Below are positions 54,860 through 64,000 of a DNA stretch of 64,000 bases, in pieces. The position numbers and the translations under genes are program-made. The notes under the pieces were generated by a model. That model did no database searches and had not been told where the DNA came from. It was given only the letters and a program-made list of their open reading frames with translations. Origin of the DNA: Anodontia alba (lineage: Eukaryota; Mollusca; Bivalvia; Lucinida; Lucinidae); the NCBI GenBank assembly GCA_964016985.1, contig OZ024826.1:7117855-7181854 (forward strand). The letters run 5' to 3'. Numbering within the stretch: the first letter of the stretch is position 1; the number at the start of each line of letters is the position of its first letter.

Positions 54860-57616
54860 TAAGCACAGGTCCATGATTAGTCTGCATGAACTCCATTCTT
54901 ATCCAAGGGCTTGGACAGTCTGTATGAACTACATGCGCAAAGAGGCTTTAATTTTGCGGTTTGCATGTACTTCAATACTGACCTGAGCAAAAGGACTTGA
55001 ATAATGTACATTTACGTTAATACTGACCTGAGCACAAGGACTTGAATAATTTGCATTAACTTCAAAACTGACCTCAGCACTAGGACTTGAATAGTTCGCA
55101 TGAACATCAATATTGACTTGAGCCCAAAGTCGTTGAATAGTTTGCAACTCAATATTGACTTAAACGCATAGGGTAAAATATGTTGCACGGATTTCAATAT
55201 TGACCTGAGTGCACGCGTTTAAAAGGTTTCTATTTAAAATATAATGTGGACCTGAACGCATGCATTGAAAAGTTTGCATCACCTTCATTATCGACTTTGG
55301 CGCAAGGGGCTGAAAAGTTTGCATGAACTTCAATATTGACTTGAGCGCATGGTGTTGAATAGTCTGCATGAACTTTAAGATGGACCTGGGGGCGTCTGTT
55401 GAATAGCTTGCAAGAACTTTAATTTTGACTTTAGCGCATGTGTTGGCTAGTTTGCATGGAATAAATATTGGCTTGAGCGACTGAATACTGACCTGAACGC
55501 ATTAGGGTGAATAGCTGGCGTGAACTTCAATATTGACTTGGAGCATGGGGTTGAATAGTCTGCAATAACATCAATATTGACCTGTGCGCAAGCACTTAAA
55601 TAATCTGCATTAACTTCAATATTGACCGAGCACAAGAACTAAAATAGTTTGCAAGAACTTCAATATTGACCTGAGCGCAAAGGGTTGCCAATGAACTGTC
55701 TGCACGAACTTCAATATTAATCTGAGTGCAAGAAATATAAAGTCTGCATGAATTTCAATGCTTGCCGATGCCCAAGTACTTACCTTACCGATTCCCAAGT
55801 GCTTAGATATCGACCTGAGCTCACGGGCTTAAATAATCTGCAATAACTTCAATATTGACACAAGTGCAAGTTGTTGAAAAGTCCACATGAACTTCAATTC
55901 TGACTTGAAAAAATGACTTAAATAATTTGCTTGAACTTTATTATTGATCTGAGCACAAGGACTTAAATAATCTGCAAGCAAAACAATATTGACCGGAGCA
56001 CAAGGACTTTTGTATGAACTTCAATATTTACCTGAGCGCAAAGACTTGACGCAAAGCCCGCCGTGGTTCTGCTATTGGTTTTCATTTACTCTGGCATACA
56101 GTAGAATTAGCCATGTGTACTCGTCTTTGTTTATTATAGTGAATAATTTGATTTTTGTGTTTTCGCTTTGATGCATTGACTGAGTTTGGAGCCTTTATGC
56201 GAACCGAATTTTTATGTGTTTCTGTATTAAGAGAATCATCTGGACCCAGGGTGAAGTTAGCTGGCTGTAAAAGTGCTTTAAACCCTCCGATGTTTTACTC
56301 TACTGATCGTTCTAAGGCGGTGGTCCCGGTGTTAGTCTTACTCTTTGTTGCTTTGTGGTTTATTCTACGAGGCGATTTGTTGTATGTCTTTCCATGTGTC
56401 ATTTTGTTCTTGTGTTTTTAGTCCTTTTAGTATTGCGATTACCTTGCTTGGGGAAGAGAGATCTAATCTTAGTGCTTTTCGTACGTTTGTTCGATTTGTG
56501 CTTGTTTGGGTTCGTCGGTTTCCTCTTCCTCTTAGGGTCTGGGAAGGGCTGCGGTTTGTGATTGTGGCACTCCCTGGACTTTTCTCTTACCTTTTTTGTC
56601 AATGAATTGTGTGCATGAACTCCAATACTGATCTGAGCATAGGGACCTAAATAGTCTGCATGTAACTCAATACTGACCTGAGCACAAGGGCAAATAATTC
56701 GTATGAACTTTAATACTGACCTAAGCGCAATGACTTGTCAATGACTTGACTGCATGAACTTCATTACTGACATGAACACAAGGACTTAAATAGTTTGCAT
56801 GAATTTCAATATTAACCTGAGCGCAAAGAATCGCAAACGAGTTTTATGCATGAACTTCAATAGTAAACTGAATGCAAGAAGTTGAACAGTCTGCATGAAT
56901 TGAAATGTTTATCGGCGCCAAAGTGTTTGAATGAACTTCAATACTGATCTGCGCGAAAGTGTTTGAAGAGTCTGTGATGACTTCAATATTGATTGCATGG
57001 ACTCAAACACTGCAATGACTTCAATATTGACCCAAATTCAAGGAATTAAATAGTCTGTAATGAATATTCAATATTGTTTTGAATGTACGGGCTCGAACAG
57101 TCTGCAATGACTGCAATATTGACCCGCGTGCAAGGAATTGACCTGAGCGCAAAGAATTGCCAACGAGTTTTCTGCATGAACTTCAATAGTAAACTGAATG
57201 CAAGAAATTGAACTGTCTGCATGAATTGAAATGTTTATCGGCGCCAAAGTGTTTGAATGAACTTCAATACTGATCTGCGCGAAAGTGTTTGAAGAGTCTG
57301 TGATGACTTCAATATTGATTGCACGGACTCAAACACTGCAATGACTTCAATATTGACCCAAATTCAAGGAATTAAATAGTCTGTAATGAATATTCAATAT
57401 TGTTTTGAATGTACGGGCTCGAACAGTCTGCAATGACTGCAATATTGACCCGAGTGCAAGGAAATGAATGGTCTGCATGAACTTCACTAGTGACCTGAGC
57501 ACAAGCACTTAAATAGTCTGCATGAACTTCAATGTTTACCTAAGTGCAAGGGCTCCAACAGTCTCCTTACTTGATAGAAAGAATATTATTGTCTGCATGA
57601 ACTTCAAAAAGCCGAC

Positions 57617-57618
<2 letters not shown>
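54860..57618 (+). repeat. Degenerate ~45-bp satellite array
   Basis: More than 40 degenerate units with the order CTGCATGAACTTCAATATTG, ACCTGAGCGCAAGGACTTGA, ATAGT. Interrupted by a family R copy at about 56040-56600. A 326-bp block (56816-57141) is repeated almost exactly at 57142-57467. Minus-strand open frames here are repeat translations, not genes. Confidence 0.9.
56040..56600 (+). mobile_element. Family R, longest copy
   Basis: It ends GTGGCACTCCCTGGACTTTT, CTCTTACCTTTTTT, the fixed end of all five copies. Upstream it extends through GCGATTACCTTGCTTGGGGA, TGTCATTTTGTTCTTGTG, TCTAAGGCGGTGGTCCCGG, GGACCCAGGGTGAAGTTAGC to about AAGCCCGCCGTGGTTCTGCT. Two overlapping frames are open for 68-88 codons but show no domain, and the other copies do not preserve them. 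One fixed end and variable opposite ends suggest reverse-transcription-mediated spread. Confidence 0.65.

Positions 57619-57619
<1 letters not shown>

Positions 57620-57704
<85 letters not shown>
57620..57704 (+). repeat. (CA)n(GA)n compound microsatellite
   Basis: About 22 CA units followed directly by about 20 GA units. Confidence 0.98.
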
Positions 57705-57706
<2 letters not shown>

Positions 57707-58014
57707 CAAATACTGACCACAATACATACGAAACAAATATAGCTCAGAGAGACACACAGCAAAGTGAACAATATCCAAAGCTTCACAAATTGTATTAAAA
57801 ATAAATTAAGCACACTAGGCTTGAACAGCGGCAAAACCAAACGCGCAAACAAACAAAAACACTCCGAAAGAGACAGAAAGCAAAATGGGCAAGTACTGAA
57901 AATAAGGTGACCGCATATATTAATTCACATACTCTTACCGCCTGCTTGTTTTGACTGGTCATCACATTCCAAATAAAATAGAAAGGAAGGCAATGATCAG
58001 GAGTCGATACAATT
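57705..58014. other. Unassigned spacer
   Basis: No supported feature; low-complexity composition. Confidence 0.3.
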
Positions 58015-58250
58015 ATCCCACACCTCCCATGAGAGACATCAAAGGGAAAGAAACACAAACACGAAATAACTGGACCCTAATGGAAACATCACTAGCAGAA
58101 AGCCAAACGGACATTTATTTTCCCACCAAGTGGCCAAATGGCTATCCAAAACAAAAAGATGTAAGCGACACACACATTTAAAGACGAATTATAACAAAAA
58201 TAAACCATGACAGAAGAACCGCCTTGGAACGGTCAGTGAAAAGTATTTCA
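58015..58250 (-). repeat. Family E repeat, decayed
   Basis: AGAGACATCAAAGGGAAAGA, ATGACAGAAGAACCGCCTTG, GAACGGTCAGTGAAAAGTAT. Confidence 0.55.
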
Positions 58251-58252
58251 AT

Positions 58253-58300
58253 GGGGCGAGGGGGGCGAGGGGGGCGCGGGGGGGGGGGGCGGGGGCGAAA
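58253..58300 (+). repeat. G-rich tract with quadruplex potential
   Basis: GGGGCGAGGGGGGCGAGGGG and following runs, including about 13 consecutive G. Confidence 0.8.
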
Positions 58301-58579
58301 ATCGATTTTACGTAGCCACAATCCTCGCCCCTTACTTCAGCCGCGGTTTAGACACATAATTTGTTTAGTCCGCATGAAGGCTTCCTAACTCATCACCTCC
58401 GAGAACACAAAAAATCAACAAATTATAGAGACGAAACAACGATGAGGACTCGACAGCACGAAACAACTGAAATGCTAGAGCAAAAGAAAACCAACAGTAA
58501 GACCTCGATGGGCCCGACCAAAGATAGAGCACCAAGTACCAACCAACATTACCCAAAATTAAATTTTAAGTAAGCCTTT
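58301..58579. other. Unassigned spacer
   Basis: No supported feature. Confidence 0.3.
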
Positions 58580-58880
58580 ACGCTGGAACCATCATAAAAT
58601 CTGAGGCCTAACCCGCCCGCGTGCAATTAAAGAGGGAAGCAAAGTTATTAACCGTGATTGGGTTAACAACCATGCATGCAGTCTGTCGTATAACATTTAT
58701 GTTTTACCCAATTTTTTTTTATATCGAAGAATGATTTTACGAAATCGGGTACTGAAGTCATTGCAAGCATATATTATTCTGAATTTATATACTACGTCAC
58801 CATAAAATTCGGGTTTCAATAGGTCTTCTTGCAGACGGGATTTAAGTCCAACATTGAATTTAAGCCTGAAAGAACAATCA
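58580..58880 (-). pseudogene. C-terminal end of Penelope-like RT ORF
   Basis: The minus strand reads KFNVGLKSRLQEDLLKPEFY, GDVVYKFR, NDFSTRFRKIILRYKK, then after a frame slip RQTACMVVNPITVNNFASL, FNCTRAG, a stop, ASDFMMVPA and the terminal stop. This gives the natural end of the family's protein and lets the other fragments be ordered. Confidence 0.75.
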
Positions 58881-59245
58881 ACTTTAACGCATATCATGCT
58901 AGGCAAAATAGTTCATCATTTTGGTACTATTTGCATAAAATGTCAAATCCCATTGTCTCGGAAAAATAAGAAAACTGTATCAATTTGTAGTCTGCTAAAC
59001 TAACCCAGAGAATGACAAAAGCAAATAAATATGTTTGCAGGCTAACGCTTAGCACCGTTGGTAAAATTTTCTGCAGACGACATTTTGAAATATTTTCGCT
59101 GATTTTTCCCAGGAAACGGGATTTGGCATTTCATGCTAATTGTCTCCAATTATCTGTGAAAAATGAAAAAAAAATATCATCCATGTCGTCTTCTGAATTA
59201 GCCAAGAGAGCGGTAAAAGCTAACCTGGCCCAGTTATCTGTATTT
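58881..59245. mobile_element. Possible decayed copy of the 8.6-kb TTAA-type MITE
   Basis: TTTGCATAAAATGTCAAATC and GATTTGGCATTTCATGC, TGTCTCCAATTATCTG, with AGCAGACG-like words (TCTGCAGACGACATTTTG). The inverted arms are long but imperfect; the ends are not clear. Confidence 0.45.
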
Positions 59246-59439
59246 TAAATTGCGTCGTTAGAGTCTACAGTACGCACTGTTTCTGTTAGCGAACATTCAA
59301 AGTTCTTTCCTGATTGTCCAGAAACGTACGCTGGTCTGGGTATCACTGACCGCATATTCCAGAAATGACTTTGATCATGGTTCGATATATTGTTTTTGAA
59401 GGTTTACTGAACCGATGTCAGAGCAATAGGAAAAAAAAA

Positions 59440-59605
59440 CACATCGTGCCGAAATGTCATAAAACGTACCTTTGGACATATGTGCCCAGCGAAGATTTTG
59501 ATATATGGCGTTCGTGCATATTGTCTTCAGGCGGATGCGCAGGCTGAATAGAGTCTTCGTTGGGCGCACATGTCCGAAAAGGCGTTTTGTCACGTTGCAG
59601 CTCAA
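59440..59605 (+). repeat. Family G hairpin repeat
   Basis: GACATATGTGCCCAGCGAAG at the left pairs with CTTCGTTGGGCGCACATGTC at the right; GGCGGATGCGCAGGCTGAAT lies between. Confidence 0.75.
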
Positions 59606-60027
59606 ATGTATGTCAATCCATGCTATATCTTCGTCATTTATCAAGGCAGTTGAATGCGTTCATTCAAACTAGACAAATGGAGCCAATCACTAAAGGTTAA
59701 TCATCAACGTGCTTTTATTAATTGCATTTGTATTCAGTGAATCTATGCAGTGTACGCTTGTTTTATAAGGAGATATTCTCCACTGGTTATAAAAGACATT
59801 TTACTTTCAAACTTTAGATTAGAAAACCCGCACATTAATTAACTAGAAGCTGAAAATTAATTGAACTCATTTAGTCTCGAGGACATAAAGAAAGAAAAAA
59901 GTATGATGCGAATGATGTGAAAAAACATTTATGCCATGCTTGAGGCAAGACGGTTAAGATTAGATCGCACCTTTACGCAGTCTGAGTATATGTGCAAGCT
60001 GACCTTGGCCTTAGCTGCTCGTATATC
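59606..60027. other. Unassigned spacer
   Basis: No supported feature, apart from a weak family G remnant near 59930-60020. Confidence 0.3.
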
Positions 60028-60302
60028 ACCACGAAAACATGCCTATATGATTTTGACCCCTTTAAACCTCACTTTTATATAGTAAAACTGGGGTTTACAG
60101 CGGTATACATTATTTTTCTTATTTCTGCTAATAAAACAGATTGTGGTACTCGTTAGAACCGCCTCGCCGAGGCGGTTCTAACGAGTACCTACAATCTATG
60201 TTTTGGGAAGAAATATGAAAAATATCAGAGTTTTTTATCTGAAAATTTTCAGTTTTTGGAGGAGAAATTTTCTACATATTTGCATAGGCGTGTTTTCGTA
60301 AT
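60028..60302 (+). mobile_element. MITE1 copy H
   Basis: CACCACGAAAACATGCCTAT at the left, GCGTGTTTTCGTAATG at the right; the palindrome pivot is CCTCGCCGAGG with intact arms (GTACTCGTTAGAACCG). Confidence 0.92.
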
Positions 60303-60452
60303 GTAGAAAAAGGACCAATTTTCCGAGTTGTGCATCCTTTATGAGCTTTGGTTTAAAATCTCTGGTTCCTTTAGCATCAAAGTATACGTAGTAATAAAAT
60401 ATGACAACGAAACCTGAACTGGCCCATTCTTGTGTACATTAATATGTGAACA

Positions 60453-60649
60453 CCACTCTTGGCTAATTTAGCAGACGACAAATTCGTGATATTTATCTTT
60501 TTTTCGAGAAAACAGGCTTTGACATTTTATGCAAATGGTCTCCATTGGAGACCATAATTTGAAGACCATTTGCATGAAATGTCAAAACTTGTTTTCTTGA
60601 AAATTAAGGAAAAAAAAACAAAAAAAACAAAAAAACACAACAACAACAA

Positions 60650-60685
<36 letters not shown>

Positions 60686-60733
60686 AAGACACATACCGTA
60701 TGCTGAATTTTCCCCCAGAGTGCTGAGTGTTAA
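60453..60733 (+). mobile_element. TTAA-end MITE with a ~90-nt palindrome and long A-run
   Basis: Left CACTCTTGGCTAATTTAGCA, GACGACAAATTCGTG; right CCCAGAGTGCTGAGTGTTAA. The palindrome 60507-60596 pairs GACATTTTATGCAAATGGTC with GACCATTTGCATGAAATGTC. A run of more than 30 A with CAA variants follows. Same layout as 8572-8813. Confidence 0.65.
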
Positions 60734-60754
60734 GACTTAATGATAAATGAATCT

Positions 60755-60830
60755 CGAAATGTGAGAATGTGCCTTTGGGATATGCAAACAACGAAGATCA
60801 AAATCAGCCTTCGCAGGACCTTAACTATCC
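60755..60830 (+). repeat. Family G fragment
   Basis: AATGTGAGAATGTGCCTTTG, GGATATGCAAACAACGAAGA, AATCAGCCTTCGCAGGAC; left half only. Confidence 0.5.
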
Positions 60831-60918
60831 AATTACAGAATCACGATATTGCAGATAAAATTAACAAGCTCCAAAAGAACCCATCGGACAGGACGGTAGT
60901 GCAGGTGGATCCGTGTCT

Positions 60919-60987
60919 TATCCAGCTAGCATTCTTTATAAATCTATAGCGGCCCGCTATAGATTTATGAAGAATGCTTACTGGATA
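60919..60987. mobile_element. Small palindromic element
   Basis: TATCCAGCTAGCATTCTTTA pairs with TGAAGAATGCTTACTGGATA; the centre is ATAGCGGCCCGCTAT. It is the short relative of 9726-9832. Confidence 0.8.
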
Positions 60988-61106
60988 CAAGTTCGCCTAT
61001 GTCCCGAGCTCAATTTTGCGCATGGCGGACACATTTTTTATAGGATTACATGAATGCACATGTCAATTTGCATATGTTCCGAAGGGGTTCATTCATGACC
61101 TGCCCG

Positions 61107-61310
61107 ATATATCGTATTTACCCTAAGTATTTGGACACCTCAACTCCTCACCATACTTGTTCAATTTACTACCCAATATTGTGTCTAAATATTGCTGGAT
61201 ATGTGGCAAATGATGTTGACTCTGATGAGACGCCGCGTTCTGCGGCGTCTCATCTTGGTCTACGCTGTTTGCTGAGGACTGTCTGACTGAATACATACGA
61301 TAAATATGAT
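61107..61310 (+). mobile_element. Element K, full copy
   Basis: Left ATATATCGTATTTACCCTAA, GTATTTGGACACCTC; right TGTCTGACTGAATACATACG, ATAAATATGAT. The hairpin 61206-61272 has the best-preserved inner arms of the module: GACGCCGCG, TTCTG, CGGCGTC. A second left-end fragment (CCGTATATCTACCCTAAATA) follows at about 61327. Confidence 0.78.
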
Positions 61311-61397
61311 ACATGCATTTATACTACCGTATATCTACCCTAAATATTGGGACATCGTAATTCCTTGTCCTGACATTTGAACAGTAGAGTCATAAAC

Positions 61398-61671
61398 ATC
61401 ACGAAAATACGCCTATATAATTTTGATCCCCTTAAACCCCACTTTTATGTAGTAAAACTAGGATTTACAGGGTATACATTATTTTTCTTATTTTGCTTAA
61501 AACATAGATTGTGGGCATTTGTAAGAACTTCCTCGCCGAGGGGGTTCTACCGAGTGTCCACAATCTTTGTCTTGAGCAGATATATGAAAAATATCAAATA
61601 ATTTTATCTTAAAATTTTCATTTTTTGGTTCTAAAATTTTCTATGTACTTGAATAGGCGTGTTTATGTAAT
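61398..61671 (+). mobile_element. MITE1 copy I
   Basis: ATCACGAAAATACGCCTATA at the left, GGCGTGTTTATGTAAT at the right; the palindrome is more diverged (GCATTTGTAAGAACTTCCTC). Confidence 0.88.
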
Positions 61672-61852
61672 GAGGAATGACTTCTGAGAGCAATGAACTC
61701 ACACGCAAAACTACGAATAGCAGTAGTGTGAAGTTTTCTGGGCAGACTAGCTAGTTTCGACCCATTAAGCCTCATCAAACCCAGTTAAATACATTTTGAT
61801 GTGTCAAAACATCTGTATGAGTTGTGATGTGTCAAAAACCGCTGTATGAGTG

Positions 61853-61919
61853 GCAACATGTATTTAGCCTGATCAGACGCCGCGATTTGCAGCGTCTGAT
61901 CGGAATCTCTGCTGTTTGC
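61853..61919 (+). repeat. 67-nt hairpin module with element K-like flanks
   Basis: CTGTATGAGTGGCAACATG precedes; arms GCCTGATCAGACGCCGCG and GCAGCGTCTGATCGG; ends CTGTTTGC followed by TCAGTCGTGTCTGTCC. Confidence 0.7.
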
Positions 61920-62313
61920 TCAGTCGTGTCTGTCCCAATAGGATTATTACAAATACGTTTAAGAATTAGAACTAGAGGTCAATCACATTACAGACTAGCA
62001 TATCGCACTGTCTGAGTGAGATCCTGAAAGAAATGTCAGACATAATCAACCCTGAATTTACATATTATCAAATGTCTGAACGAGCCTGCGGGTAAATGCT
62101 TTTGAGATTTCCTGTATATATTCGTCAAATCCGTCGCAATAATCCTGTGTTCGAAGAGACAGGCTGAACAAACAGAAGAGACCCAAATAATACGACGCCG
62201 CAGAATGATAGAGACTATGACCTCATTCACCGTTTTTGTGGCCATGCATTTCAGCTTCTTTTTCTAGAAGTATTTGGTTCTCTATAACACATCTATCACA
62301 TATAATTAAGAAT
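61920..62313. other. Unassigned spacer
   Basis: No supported feature. Confidence 0.3.
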
Positions 62314-63485
62314 AAAACAAGAAGCCCATGGGTCATGATTCGCTCTCCTGAGAAAAACATCCATGGAATATCTGTAGATGCCATGCAACATTCTTCCAGT
62401 ATTGCTGCAGCAACTAGGACACAAATTTGACCGTGCCGTACAAAGGTCAAAGGTTACCCTGGGATCATAGTTTGAACAAACTTAGTAGACCTTGAGTCCA
62501 CTATGCTATTTATTTAAATTCTGCCTCAAAGCTCTCCTGGTTTTTGAGAAGTGCTTTTTTTTAAGTGTTTAATTGTGTGCACATGACGTTCCGCCACACC
62601 CTTACCCCCTCCCAGTCCCCCGTACATGTATGCTGCCGATGGATGATCCTGCTGCTTTCTCTGTTATGGTTCTTTTAACGCGCCTTTACATGTAGCGTAT
62701 TGTTCGAAATTCCTTTAATTCTTCGCTTTCGCATAACAACTTTTTTCATTCTTTTCTTTTCACATTTTATTATTGCCTAGCTAACTATGAGTATTTTATT
62801 ATTTATTTTGTGCAAAGATGTTAAATGCCTCTTTACTGATGCTTATTACCATTAGTTCCATGGGTATACTGGCATATATTTAGTTACCACATGACCTGCC
62901 AATATTGTACATTCTATACTTCGATAGCGGGAAAGGGATTCAAGAAGCATGTTGCTTCCATTTCAATCCCATGAACGTGTCATTGTATACTAATATCAAA
63001 TGTATGTCAGTTGATTGATTTGAAATAAACATGTTTAAACCAAGTGTTTACCATATATGGGCATGGCGGCCATCTTTTTCAACGGTGCAAACCATTTGAA
63101 AAAAATGTCAATATCCCTTCGACAGAAGGCTCCGTGTGCTATCCGGTGAAAATTAGTCTTGGTTACAGAGAAGAATACGTTTTAAGATTACATGATTTAT
63201 ACATGTACATAGCCCAGAGGGAATGGCGTATATGCCCCGGGGACAATTTTTTTTTATTTAAACGGACAAGCTTTAGTATTTTAATCATACATTGTAAGTT
63301 TCAGTCGAGGGGCAAACTCAGATAACCACAGGGGAACAAAATGTTGAATGCAACTAGACAGTTTTACTATTTTAATCATACATTGTAAGTTACAACCTTT
63401 AGTCTTTAATTCATTTTGAGAAAGTGATTTTTCAACAATTTCCATTACAAATGTATGCGGCCTCAAAATTGACCTTGCCGTAAAA
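62314..63485 (-). mobile_element. Possible decayed pearl/Helentron-like element, minus strand
   Basis: AAAACAAGAAGCCCATGGGT, CATGATTCGCTCTCCTGAG is a degraded complement of the terminal hairpin and subterminal repeat seen at 39.83-39.87 kb. The interior has GACCGTGCCGTACAAAGG, ATGGGCATGGCGGCCATCTT and GACCTTGCCGTAAAAT, words from the ~440-bp core at 43-44.7 kb. No regular tandem spacing remains. Confidence 0.5.
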
Positions 63486-63559
63486 TTATAGCGAGTCGCG
63501 TCCCGTCCCTAAAACAAAGAAAGGTAAATTTTATTCATCAGAACATTGTGCTATTGTAC

Positions 63560-63824
63560 ATTACGAAAACACGCCTATTAAATATATTGAAAATTTCACC
63601 ACCTAAAAATGAAAGTTTTTAGATAAAAATTCTGATTAGTTTTCATATTTCTGCTCAATTGTGGATATTCATTAGAACCGCCTCGCCAAGGTGGTTCTGA
63701 CGTGTACCCACAAGCTGTTCTTGAGCAGAAAAAGGAAAATAATGCATTCCTCTGTAAACCCCAGTTTGACTATATAAAAGTGGGGTTTAAGGGAGTCAAA
63801 ATTATAAAGGCATGCTTTCGTGAT
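63560..63824 (-). mobile_element. MITE1 copy J, nested in element L
   Basis: ATTACGAAAACACGCCTATT at the left, GGCATGCTTTCGTGAT at the right. The central palindrome is shortened and diverged (TTCATTAGAACCGCCTCGCC). Confidence 0.88.
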
Positions 63825-63834
63825 GCGCCAGTTT

Positions 63835-64000
63835 TAGTCAGATTTGCTAGTGAATTCGGAATACAGTTGAACGTCAATGGCTCGAATGTCTTTGGGACCG
63901 TGGTAATTCGTTCTAGTCACTGAGGGTTTATCATAACACCAGGTCAGGAGACAAAAGGATATCACAGTGATGTCTTTTCGATCTTCTAAAAAACAATGGT
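63835..64000 (-). repeat. Element L fragment, minus strand, cut by the window edge
   Basis: AACGTCAATGGCTCGAATGT, CTTTGGGACCGTGGTAATTC and CACTGAGGGTTTATCAT are the complement of 17530-17630 (ending GTCCCAAAGATGTTCAAGCC). Confidence 0.65.

Noticed and set aside
55012..55798. Minus-strand repeat protein with QVNIDV/SILKFMQT motifs
   Set aside because: It translates the 45-bp satellite; frames change with each imperfect unit and contain stops.
56155..56605. Overlapping hydrophobic open frames in the longest family R copy
   Set aside because: The two overlapping frames are not preserved in the other family R copies and carry no domain; the sequence behaves as a noncoding retroposon tail region.
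57620..57778. Open frame with Ser-Leu and Cys-Val repeats
   Set aside because: Direct translation of the GA and CA microsatellite.

Overview
This window is eukaryotic, from a repeat-dense, AT-rich metazoan genome that is most likely a marine bivalve mollusc. That identification is inference. It rests on the mix of non-LTR retrotransposon remnants, Penelope-like reverse transcriptase debris, many short hairpin transposons, and large elements with tandem-repeat cores flanked by AGCTCACCTGAG-type subterminal inverted repeats, an architecture known from bivalve 'pearl'/Helentron-type elements. I see no operons, rRNA, tRNA, CRISPR or bacterial-type genes. Most open frames in the window are short and belong to repeats.

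Only one host-gene exon can be supported: 3893-4081 (+). It has 63 codons, is phase 0 at both ends, and sits between a good splice acceptor and donor. It encodes the last two transmembrane segments of a GABA-B-receptor-like class C GPCR. The last 60-odd bases of the exon and its splice donor are tandemly duplicated (73-bp unit), giving two identical GTAAGC donors in different frames. The rest of that gene is not recognisable here, so the window is probably largely intronic or intergenic to it.

Layout: 1-3244 is a non-LTR (LINE) element, cut by the window edge, with a single in-frame stop and a (TTCTG)n tail. 3.5-4.7 kb holds the GPCR exon between two copies of a 270-bp hairpin MITE (called MITE1; 12 copies in the window). 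5-10.5 kb holds small hairpin elements, TTAA-flanked MITEs and a 141-bp-unit tandem element. 10.6-13.6 kb is unassigned. 13.6-14.3 kb is a tandem core. 15-18.8 kb holds MITE1 copies, a degenerate ~210-bp tandem repeat, an RT fragment and a long-TIR MITE. 19.15-26.28 kb is an almost identical tandem triplication of a 2.37-kb segment. 26.5-30 kb is a cluster of TTAA MITEs. 33.2-34.3 kb is a decayed RT pseudogene. 36.5-39.9 kb is a complete pearl/Helentron-like element with about 17 core repeats of ~167 bp. 40.3-42.0 kb is an inverted-repeat-flanked tandem array. 42.9-44.7 kb is another tandem-core element with ~440-bp units. 45-51 kb holds RT fragments and dispersed repeats. 52.4-54.5 kb is an internally deleted LINE on the minus strand with a (TTATG)n-type tail. 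54.9-57.7 kb is a degenerate 45-bp satellite plus a CA/GA microsatellite. 58-64 kb is MITE1, TTAA and hairpin elements again.

The recurring theme is hairpin modules. A ~67-nt inverted repeat beginning GCAAACAGTGTAGACC and ending in its complement occurs about 20 times, inside several structurally different elements. A second palindrome core (GTACTCGTTAGAACCGCC and complement) is shared by MITE1 and another element. Family names given here are working labels, and homology to named database families was not searched.
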